In this document: positions 1 to 4,984 of the stretch, in pieces | Numbering within the stretch: position 1 is the stretch's first letter | Layout: every line of letters starts with the position of its first letter | DNA from: an uncultured Campylobacter sp. | Lineage (GTDB): Bacteria; Campylobacterota; Campylobacteria; Campylobacterales; Campylobacteraceae | Length of the DNA: 9,927 nt | Direction: 5' to 3' | NCBI RefSeq assembly: GCF_937997595.1 | Contig: NZ_CALKTS010000094.1 | Location: forward strand, 1-9,927 | The notes under the pieces: generated by a model | Told to the model about the DNA's origin: nothing | Database searches by the model: none | Seen by the model: only the letters and a program-made list of their open reading frames with translations | Program-made: the position numbers and the translations under genes

Positions 1-63
1 AAAATAAAGTATGAAAAATTTGATAAACTCAAATATATTGTGTTGATTAAAAAGATCGAGCAT
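1..63 (-). CDS. N-terminus of a hydrophobic, probably membrane protein (partial; divergent from arsR)
   Basis: An ATG at 63-61 opens a minus-strand frame that stays open to the window edge (21 codons, beginning MLDLFNQHNIFEFIKFF). A Shine-Dalgarno AAAGGT (69-74 on the minus strand) lies six bases upstream, matching the AAGGT site of the divergent arsR. A near-consensus promoter points at it (89-117). The residues become strongly hydrophobic and aromatic after residue 9, as in the first helix of an inner-membrane protein. A membrane transporter or permease divergent from an ArsR-type repressor is a common resistance or homeostasis layout, so a metal or metalloid permease is plausible by context only. 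No family can be named from 21 residues; the gene body lies outside the window. The start is supported by RBS and promoter, not by homology. Confidence 0.55.
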   Translation of the reverse strand, partial: MLDLFNQHNIFEFIKFFILYF

Positions 64-88
64 TTTTTACCTTTAAATTTTTTATATG

Positions 89-117
89 ATTATATACTAA
101 TATAGGAATATAGTCAA
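89..117 (-). promoter_or_regulatory. Sigma70-type promoter for the leftward gene
   Basis: On the minus strand TTGACT (117-112) and TATAAT (94-89) are separated by exactly 17 bases. This is nearly the sigma70 consensus and unusual for a Campylobacter-like genome, where -35 boxes are mostly degenerate. Transcription would start near 82 and give a 5' leader of about 20 bases before the ATG at 63. Confidence 0.6.
96..114. promoter_or_regulatory. Candidate ArsR operator in the shared arsR/leftward-gene control region
   Basis: The 19 bases ACTAATATAGGAATATAGT form an imperfect dyad: ACTA at one end matches TAGT at the other, with ATAT on both sides of AGGA. The site lies between the -35 and -10 of the leftward promoter. 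It also overlaps the best rightward -10 candidate, TATAGT at 109-114, so a bound repressor would block both genes. ArsR-family proteins typically bind AT-rich dyads inside promoters; assigning this dyad to this protein is inference. Confidence 0.35.
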
Positions 118-164
118 GTGTAAATTTAGTTCTTTTAAGTTAAAATCATAAAAAAGGTATAAAA

Positions 165-500
165 ATGCAATATGTTGATATTCTTGCGCTAAAAAGCGAA
201 TTTATGAGAGTTTTGGCTCATCCTATTAGGATTGGGATAGTTGAGATTTTAGGTGATAAAAAGATGAGCGTAGGTGAAATTTGTGAGCTTTTAAACAAAG
301 AACAAGCAACGGTTTCAAAGCATCTTGGGGTATTAAAAAATGGGGGAATTTTAAAAAGCGAGAAGTCCGGACTTAATGTTTTTTACTCGGTTGATATTTG
401 CTGTTTGCCAAATTTTTTGGAATGTTTAAAAAATATTTTAGAGGAAAAAGCAGCCAAAAACTCAAAAAATGCAAGAGGTGTCATAAAAAGTCTAAGATAA
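165..500 (+). CDS. ArsR/SmtB-family winged-helix transcriptional repressor
   Basis: This 111-residue protein has the full small ArsR layout. Helices near residues 7-30 (FMRVLAHPIRIGIVEIL, a family hallmark) precede the helix-turn-helix at about 36-59 (SVGEICELLNKEQATVSKHL) and the beta wing at about 61-76 (GGILKSEKSGLNVFYSV). ArsR proteins repress their own promoter and release DNA when a metal, metalloid or other effector binds. The classical alpha3 ELCVCDL metal box is not present; only Cys40 lies in the recognition region. Three further cysteines, Cys79, Cys80 and Cys87, sit in the C-terminal helix and could bind a thiophilic ligand. The start is supported by AAGGT at 154-158, seven bases upstream. 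The gene is divergent from a probable membrane protein gene and closed by a terminator. The family is confident; the ligand is unknown. Confidence 0.9.
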   Translation: MQYVDILALKSEFMRVLAHPIRIGIVEILGDKKMSVGEICELLNKEQATVSKHLGVLKNGGILKSEKSGLNVFYSVDICCLPNFLECLKNILEEKAAKNSKNARGVIKSLR

Positions 501-506
501 ATTTCT

Positions 507-532
507 AAAGTTTATTTTTTTAAACTTTTTTT
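507..532 (+). terminator. Rho-independent terminator of arsR
   Basis: AAAGTTTA (507-514) pairs perfectly with TAAACTTT (521-528) around a six-T loop, and the T run continues to 532. It lies six bases after the arsR stop codon and separates arsR from the leader transcript starting about 15 bases later. Confidence 0.75.
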
Positions 533-535
533 ATT

Positions 536-541
536 TACAAT
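536..541 (+). promoter_or_regulatory. -10 box for the leader-metQ transcript
   Basis: TACAAT lies in a T-rich context without a recognisable -35 box, as is usual in Campylobacter-like genomes. It predicts a start near 548, about 26 bases before the leader ATG and about 198 bases before the metQ ATG. The terminator just upstream makes an independent promoter here likely. Confidence 0.5.
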
Positions 542-573
542 GCGCGAAATTAATTTAACCGAAAGGATCTAAA

Positions 574-630
574 ATGAAATCAGATATGTGCGAAATGCGC
601 CGTTATGAAACCAAGTCGTCGAAAGACTAA
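574..630 (+). CDS. Putative 18-residue leader peptide upstream of metQ
   Basis: ATG at 574 opens an 18-codon frame, MKSDMCEMRRYETKSSKD, ending in TAA at 628-630. A strong Shine-Dalgarno AAAGGA (562-567) sits six bases upstream, and a -10 box (536-541) places the start codon early in the transcript. The peptide holds Met at positions 1, 5 and 8 and Cys at 6, clustered as DMCEM. It has no hydrophobic segment, so a structural role seems unlikely. The stop codon directly abuts the first pairing segment (631-638) of a chain of alternative hairpins that reaches the metQ ribosome binding site. This layout suggests a leader whose translation rate controls metQ, with methionine (or cysteine) supply as the natural candidate signal. 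What is seen is the ORF, its RBS and its position; the regulatory role is inferred. Confidence 0.55.
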   Translation: MKSDMCEMRRYETKSSKD

Positions 631-742
631 CGCTAAGCACAAATTTCTTTTTAAGCGCTTAGTTTCGCTAAGCATTTAAAAATAAATTTAAGCCTCCGCT
701 CATATCCTTTTTTAAATGCTAGCCAAATTTTAAAAAGGATAT
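631..742 (+). promoter_or_regulatory. Five-segment translational attenuator controlling the metQ ribosome binding site
   Basis: Five segments pair in alternatives. Segment 1 CTAAGC (633-638) can pair with segment 2 GCTTAG (657-662). Segment 2 can instead pair with segment 3 CTAAGC (668-673), closing a 5-base loop. Segment 3 extended (671-682) pairs perfectly over 12 bp with segment 4 (709-720). Segment 4 shifted (702-712) pairs perfectly over 11 bp with segment 5 (732-742), which contains AAAAAGGAT, the metQ Shine-Dalgarno. Past one T-T mismatch, 714-717 adds four pairs with 727-730. Thus 1:2 plus 3:4 leaves the RBS free, while 2:3 plus 4:5 buries it. A ribosome finishing the leader at 628-630 would cover segment 1 and favour the closed form; one stalled at Met5 or Met8 would not. 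The pairings are read directly; the switching logic is inference. No T run follows these stems, so translational rather than transcriptional control fits better. Confidence 0.6.
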
Positions 743-745
743 AAA

Positions 746-1235
746 ATGAAAAATCTACTCAAATATTCTCTAGTCGCTCTAAGCCTAACAGTCGCAGCAA
801 ATGCAGCCGAGAAAATCGTCGTAGGCGCTACGCCAGTTCCGCACGCTGAAATTTTAGAGGTCGTTAAGCCGATACTTGCCAAAGACGGTTTTACTCTTGA
901 GATCAAAGAATTTAACGACTACTCTACTCCAAATTTAGCCACCGAGGACGGCGATCTAGACGCTAACTACTTTCCAGCACCTACCGTATCTTGAGGAATT
1001 TAACAAAAACAAAGGCACTCATCTAGTTAAAACAGTTGGCGTTCACCTCGAGCCTATGGGCGTTTACTCTAAAAAGATAAAAGATATCAAAGAGCTAAAA
1101 GACGGTAGCACCGTAGCGATACCAAACGACCCTACAAACGAGAGCCGAGCGCTTGACGTGCTAGCTAGCGCAGGCCTGATCAAACTAAACGACAACCCTT
1201 TAAAAACTCCGCTTGATATCACGGAAAACCCCGCG
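746..1235 (+). pseudogene. metQ: metQ-like methionine ABC transporter substrate-binding protein, frameshifted and 3'-truncated
   Basis: The intact family (NlpA/MetQ) is a periplasmic protein that delivers methionine to the MetNI ABC importer. The N-terminus has a signal peptide (about residues 1-20, ending ANA-A). It lacks a lipobox cysteine, so it would be soluble rather than a lipoprotein. Mature sequence such as EKIVVGATPVPHAEILE and NLATEDGDLDANYF is typical of MetQ. At 971-975 (TTTCC) one extra base shifts the frame and a TGA follows at 992. In the shifted frame from 975 the protein resumes as QHLPYLEEFNKNKGTHLVKT, then MGVYSKKIKDIKELKDG and, at 1221-1232, ITENP. About 163 of the usual 250-270 codons survive; the last third is missing. 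Past about 1235 the sequence belongs to an opposing gene remnant. The RBS (732-742) and leader upstream look intact. The frameshift could be a sequencing error, but the truncation could not. Confidence 0.85.
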
Positions 1236-1521
1236 AGGCTGATCCATAATGCCGCGACGTAAAATTCCGCAAGCTGCGTGTGCGGGCTTATTTTGCCGAT
1301 CGCGGCGATGTTTGGAAAAAACTGCTTCATAATTTAACGAAGTCCGCGCATACCGCGCTTGCGTCTAAAATATTTTCGGGCAGCACGAATACGCTAAGCG
1401 CCGTGATCGCAAACAGCACAAAAACCGCCGCGTAAAGCCGCCCGAAAAATTTAGTAAATTTCGTATCGGGATACGGCGCCTCTTGCTCTTGCGCGCCTTG
1501 AGAATTTAGCAAATCGCTCAT
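1225..1521 (-). pseudogene. Remnant of a membrane-protein gene, frameshifted and 3'-truncated
   Basis: ATG at 1521-1519 follows a strong AAAGGAG and opens a 64-codon frame with a charged N-terminus and one clear transmembrane segment (about residues 29-48, LYAAVFVLFAITALSVFVLP). It ends at TGA 1329-1327. The sense continues in the next frame from 1330 (MKQFFPNIAAIGKISPH, then LAEFYVAALWISLAG), which reads as a periplasmic loop entering a second transmembrane segment. Restoring one T in the AAATTA tract near 1331-1335 would join the two as FVKFMKQFF. Beyond about 1225 the frame only mirrors the opposing metQ remnant, so the gene lost its 3' end at the same junction. I do not recognise the family. 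Alternatively, the 64-residue ORF might be expressed as a short single-pass protein. Confidence 0.5.
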
Positions 1522-2040
1522 CGTTCGCTCCTTTAATAAAGTTTGCGTGCCAAAACCCGGCTTGCGCTAAATTTTAAAATTTTATGCCTTATTATCCGGT
1601 AAATTTCACAATAAGGACCTGTTTTGGAATTTTACGGTCTAATTTGAAGCCAAATTTATTAAATTTAACCAGCAAAGCTTTGTTTAAAAACAAAGCGTCG
1701 CCGCTTCTAACGCGCAGTGATCTAGGCGGGGTTTGGGCGGCAGACCTGCTTGCGGTTGCTGGCCGAAGCAAAGTAAAAGGGAGCTTCGCAAGTATAGCCC
1801 CCTCCGCTCCGCCTCTTCCGAGAAAGAATTTAAGCCTTATAGGAAGCGACAAATAAAATTTAAACCCGCGCGTAGCATAGCAACTTCTCGTGTCGTCTTA
1901 GCCAGAAAGCCACTAAAATAAAGAAAGCCCTTTCATTTCACGCAAGCTCACAGCCAAGACCCAAAATTTAATTGCCTAACGAAAAAGGCAAGTTGGCGTT
2001 GCTGCTCGCAAAATGACCACAGAACCTCACTAGATAGAAT
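1522..2040. other. Gene-free stretch with hairpins and a GC-rich structured island
   Basis: No convincing gene is present. The open frames here (for example 1584-1856) lack a ribosome binding site and have low-complexity, spacer-like translations. The contents are: the upstream region of the membrane-protein remnant (AAAGGAG on the minus strand); a perfect 9-bp inverted repeat GCTTTGTTT/AAACAAAGC (1677-1685 and 1688-1696); a GC-rich island at about 1724-1814 with nested complementary segments; AT-rich sequence at about 1850-1880; and a hairpin 1972-1991 that may end ackA. Given the two gene remnants to the left, this may be an eroding accessory site, but no insertion sequence ends or tRNA genes are visible. 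Confidence 0.5.
1962..1991 (-). terminator. Possible terminator of pta-ackA
   Basis: On the minus strand TTGCCT (1991-1986) pairs with AGGCAA (1977-1972) around an eight-base loop, and TTAAATTTT follows. It lies about 50 bases beyond the ackA stop codon. The T tract is interrupted, so this is a moderate candidate. Confidence 0.4.
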
Positions 2041-3273
2041 TTAAAATTCCGAGTATTTCTGATAGTCGATCTGCGCGGAGTTTTTGTTGATCGTATCGAC
2101 CGTAGCTTCAGCGATCGCCAGCTCCTCGTTGGTAGGGATTACGAGTGTTTTGATTTTACTATCCGCCGCGCTTAAATTTCTAATCGAGCCGGTATTTTTT
2201 GCGTTTTTTGTCGCATCGATTTCGATGCCGATATGAGCGAGCTTCTCGCAGACATTTTGTCTAAAATGCGGCGCATTTTCGCCGATACCTCCGGTAAAGA
2301 TCAAAGCGTCCACGCGCCCAAGCACGGCGTAATACGCTCCGATCATCTTAACGACGCTGTACACGAGCATCTCAAACGCTAGTTTCGCGCGCGGCTCGCC
2401 ACCCTCCATCTTTTCATATACCTTTCGCAGATCACTTGCGCCGCAGATGCCCAAAAGTCCGCTTTTTTTGTTCATTATGACGTCCATATCCTGCGCGTTG
2501 TAGCCCGCGACGCGCTCGATGTATGGGATGATCGCAGGATCGATCGAGCCGCATCTGGTGCCCATGATGATGCCTTCAAGCGGCGTTAGCCCCATCGAGG
2601 TGTCGATGCACTTGCCGTTTTCTATGGCGCTCACGCTCGAGCCGTTGCCGAGATGTAGCGTAATGGCGTTGAAGTTTTCGTATTTTTTACGCAAAAATTT
2701 CGCTCCCATTGTCGAGACAAACCAATGCGACGTGCCGTGCGCGCCGTAGCGACGAACCTTATATTTTTCGTAGAATTCATACGGCAGCGCGTACATATAC
2801 GCATAAGGCGGGATGCTTTGATGAAAGATCGTATCGAAAACCGCTACGTTTGGAATTTTAGGAGCAATCTTTAGGCAGGATTTGATGCCCGCTAAATTTG
2901 CAGGATTGTGTAGCGGCGCAAGCGGCGCAAGCTCGGCGATTTTAGCCATTACGTCCTCATCTATGAGTGCAGGAGCGTCGAAATAATCCGCACCTTGGAC
3001 TATTCTATGCCCGATGCCGCCTACTTGAGTCAGATCTTTGATTACTCCGCTTTGTTTTAAAAGATCAATCGCGATTGCGATCGCGGTTTCGTGATTTAGA
3101 ATTTGCTCGTTTTCAACTTTTATGCTTCGTCCATTGGCGCAATTGATGCTTCCGCTTGCGTGCGTCGAGCCAATCTCCTCGATGAGCCCACTTGCAATGC
3201 AGGCGTGATTTAGCATATCGTGGAATTTAAATTTAACCGAGCTCGAGCCGGAATTTATGACTAGGATATCCAT
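2041..3273 (-). CDS. ackA: Acetate kinase
   Basis: This cytoplasmic enzyme converts acetyl-phosphate plus ADP to acetate plus ATP, the second half of the acetate overflow and substrate-level phosphorylation pathway. The 410 residues match the usual 395-410 length. The ASKHA-fold signatures are present: VINSGSSSVKFK at 5-16 with Asn7, GHRIVQG with Arg90, LHNP with His122, FDTIFHQ with Asp147, GAHGTSH with His179, LHLGNGSS at 207-213, MGTRCG with Arg240, FTGGIGEN at 326-333, and TNEELAIA near the end with the acidic residue. These equal the catalytic set mapped in Methanosarcina acetate kinase (Asn7, Arg91, His123, Asp148, His180, Arg241, Glu384), shifted by one. The start ATG (3273-3271) overlaps the pta stop by one base (TAATG) after AGGAG at 3281-3285, indicating translational coupling. 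The identification is secure. Confidence 0.97.
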   Translation of the reverse strand: MDILVINSGSSSVKFKFHDMLNHACIASGLIEEIGSTHASGSINCANGRSIKVENEQILNHETAIAIAIDLLKQSGVIKDLTQVGGIGHRIVQGADYFDAPALIDEDVMAKIAELAPLAPLHNPANLAGIKSCLKIAPKIPNVAVFDTIFHQSIPPYAYMYALPYEFYEKYKVRRYGAHGTSHWFVSTMGAKFLRKKYENFNAITLHLGNGSSVSAIENGKCIDTSMGLTPLEGIIMGTRCGSIDPAIIPYIERVAGYNAQDMDVIMNKKSGLLGICGASDLRKVYEKMEGGEPRAKLAFEMLVYSVVKMIGAYYAVLGRVDALIFTGGIGENAPHFRQNVCEKLAHIGIEIDATKNAKNTGSIRNLSAADSKIKTLVIPTNEELAIAEATVDTINKNSAQIDYQKYSEF

Positions 3274-4871
3274 TAATTCTCTCCTGCTTGAATGGCGCTG
3301 ATAAGTATCGTGTTTACGATATCGGCGACCTTGCAGCCGCGGCTTAGATCGTTTACCGGCTTTTTTAAGCCCTGCAGAATCGGCCCGATCGCCACGGCGC
3401 CTGCGGTGCGCTGAACGGCCTTATAACAGATATTTCCGCAGTTAAGATCAGGGAAGATAAATACGTTCGCACGCCCTGCGACCGCGGAGCCCGGCATTTT
3501 TTTCTTAGCAACCGCCGCATCGACTGCGGCGTCGAATTGCAGCGGTCCGTCGATTAAAAGCGCCGGCGCCTTTTCGCGCGCTTTTTGCGTCGCCGTTTTG
3601 ATAAATTCTACGCTCTCTCCGCTGCCGCTATCGCCGCTGGAGTAGCTTAGCATCGCCACGCGCGGCTCAAGCCCGAACGCCTTTGCGGTCGCGGCGCTTG
3701 AAATCGCGATACCCGCCAGATACTCCGCGCTCGGGCTAGGCGCCACGGCGCAGTCGGCAAAAAGCAGAGCCTGCGTATCCAGGCACATTATAAACGCGCC
3801 GCTAACGCTCGCGATGCCCGGCTTGGTCTTGATGATCTGAAGCGCGGGGCGGATCGTCTCAGCAGTAGTCGTGCCGGCACCGCTTACCATCGCATCGGCT
3901 AGCCCTTCATGCACGAGCATCGTGCCGAAGTAGGTGCGATCGCGCACTAAATCGCGCGCCTGCGCCTCGCTCATACCCTTTGCCTTGCGAAGCTCATAAA
4001 GATCGCGCGCAAATTTTTCCAAGCTCGCATCCGTCTGCGGATCTAAAATTTTAACGCCGCTTAGATCGAGACCTAGCTTGTTTGCGCTTTTTTGCACTTC
4101 GTCTTTGTGCCCTAAAAGGATCAAATTTGCAGCGCCGCTTTGTTTTATAATCGCGGCCGCGCGCAGAATTCTCTCATCGTCGCTTTCTGGAAGCACGACG
4201 GTTTTAACGTTCGCACGAGCCTTTGCGTAGAGCTTGCTTTCAAATTTCAAAGGGGTTAGAATTTCACAGCGCGTGGAGTTTGCGGCGTCAGTGAAGTAGC
4301 TTTTATCGGCAACGACTTTATCAAGCTCTATCGCGCTACTTTGGCAAGCAGAATTTTCGTCGTGAAATTTTGCATCACTTTCGCAGGCAGAATTTTTACC
4401 GTAAAGCTCCGATTTTTTAGAATTTGCACCCTCTTGTGCAGGTCTTAGCACGGAAAATGAAATTTTATCCTCATATATGCTGGCAAAGCTTACCGCTTTT
4501 GCTGCAGCGATTGTGTGCTCGCCGATGCGCGCGGCAATTTCGTTAGGATAAAATCCGCAAACTGGGATATTTAGATCTTTTGCGATTTGTAAATTTAGCT
4601 CGCGCAGATCGGCTCCCGCTACGCCGCGAACCAGCACAAAATTGCATTGCTCTAAAATCTGTGCAAATCGCTCTATCGCCGCCTTTCGCACGCGCTCATC
4701 CTGCCCGTTTGCGAGCGCTTTTTCAAGCTCGCTCCTGCTAAAAAGGGCATTGTCGCCAGCGATGCAAAGTTGCAAAACGTTGTGAAAGCTCATGGATAAA
4801 ATTTTATCTAGTTTTTTTAGCTCGGATTGGTAGGCGGCAGGTTCGTCGCATAGGAGCAAAATTCCGTTCAT
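3273..4871 (-). CDS. pta: Phosphate acetyltransferase
   Basis: This enzyme converts acetyl-CoA plus phosphate to acetyl-phosphate plus CoA and feeds acetate kinase in the same operon. ATG at 4871 is chosen over a TTG at 4910. The ATG has AAAAGGAT (4885-4878) at good spacing, while the TTG lies upstream of the probable -10 box. The protein has 532 residues. The catalytic PTA_PTB domain spans about 208-530, with LPESDDERILRAA at 227-239, MVSGAGTTTAETIRPALQ at 328-345, LSYSSGDSGSG at 408-418 and NVFIFPDLNCGNICYKAVQR at 469-488. The N-terminal 1-140 resembles the end of the AAA_26-like domain of long Pta enzymes but lacks a Walker A P-loop, and no full DRTGG domain is seen. A hydrophilic linker at about 147-205 contains a 13-residue imperfect duplication starting NSAC. 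The shortened form fits what is typical of Campylobacter-like Pta. Confidence 0.95.
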   Translation of the reverse strand: MNGILLLCDEPAAYQSELKKLDKILSMSFHNVLQLCIAGDNALFSRSELEKALANGQDERVRKAAIERFAQILEQCNFVLVRGVAGADLRELNLQIAKDLNIPVCGFYPNEIAARIGEHTIAAAKAVSFASIYEDKISFSVLRPAQEGANSKKSELYGKNSACESDAKFHDENSACQSSAIELDKVVADKSYFTDAANSTRCEILTPLKFESKLYAKARANVKTVVLPESDDERILRAAAIIKQSGAANLILLGHKDEVQKSANKLGLDLSGVKILDPQTDASLEKFARDLYELRKAKGMSEAQARDLVRDRTYFGTMLVHEGLADAMVSGAGTTTAETIRPALQIIKTKPGIASVSGAFIMCLDTQALLFADCAVAPSPSAEYLAGIAISSAATAKAFGLEPRVAMLSYSSGDSGSGESVEFIKTATQKAREKAPALLIDGPLQFDAAVDAAVAKKKMPGSAVAGRANVFIFPDLNCGNICYKAVQRTAGAVAIGPILQGLKKPVNDLSRGCKVADIVNTILISAIQAGEN

Positions 4872-4900
4872 CGGTTGATCCTTTTGAAATAAGATAGGCA

Positions 4901-4906
4901 ATTGTA
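4901..4906 (-). promoter_or_regulatory. -10 box of pta-ackA
   Basis: On the minus strand TACAAT follows TTTTGC, giving an extended TGnTACAAT form. Transcription would start near 4894, about 23 bases before the pta ATG. This supports the ATG start over the upstream TTG, which would not be transcribed. Confidence 0.5.
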
Positions 4907-4919
4907 GCAAAATTTTGCT
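4906..4919. repeat. 14-bp perfect palindrome between pta and the HhH gene
   Basis: AGCAAAATTTTGCT is its own reverse complement. It touches the upstream side of the pta -10 box and lies about 35 bases upstream of the -10 candidate of the divergent gene. That position suits an operator, but AT-rich palindromes are frequent in this genome type, so no regulator is proposed. Confidence 0.4.
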
Positions 4920-4951
4920 TGCGTGTTAATCAAAGATTTATCGTGAGGGTT

Positions 4952-4957
4952 TAGAAT
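4952..4957 (+). promoter_or_regulatory. Possible -10 box of the HhH/polyproline gene
   Basis: TAGAAT lies 28 bases before the ATG at 4985 and predicts a very short leader. No -35 box is visible. It is the best candidate in the short divergent spacer. Confidence 0.3.
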
Positions 4958-4984
4958 TTGGTAACTTTCAACAAAGGAGCGCAC

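Noticed and set aside
668..742. The hairpins upstream of metQ as a rho-independent transcription terminator
   Set aside because: None of the stems is followed directly by a T run; the last stem instead covers the Shine-Dalgarno, pointing to translational control.
548..745. A SAM or other known riboswitch in the metQ leader
   Set aside because: I see no SAM riboswitch core, and the element begins with a well-formed short ORF. A covariance search would settle this.
1064..1330. Minus-strand frame of 88 codons taken as a complete gene
   Set aside because: Only its first part (1330 to about 1225) reads as protein, continuing the membrane remnant; the rest mirrors the metQ remnant on the other strand. 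It has no RBS at its ATG.
1258..1440. Plus-strand continuation of metQ through KFRKL, resembling the family's KFRELEA
   Set aside because: The match is five residues, and the following residues do not resemble MetQ. The opposing frame explains this DNA better as a membrane-protein remnant.
1584..1921. Overlapping frames on both strands in the gene-free stretch
   Set aside because: They have no RBS, low-complexity translations, and similar length on both strands, as expected for GC-rich spacer with few stops.
4872..4910. Upstream TTG start for pta adding 13 residues
   Set aside because: It lies upstream of the probable -10 box (4901-4906), and the ATG at 4871 has a proper AAAAGGAT ribosome binding site.
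4958..4984. TTG start for the HhH protein adding nine residues
   Set aside because: The extra residues would encode the RBS itself (AAAGGAG) and disrupt the signal-peptide start; the ATG at 4985 fits both.
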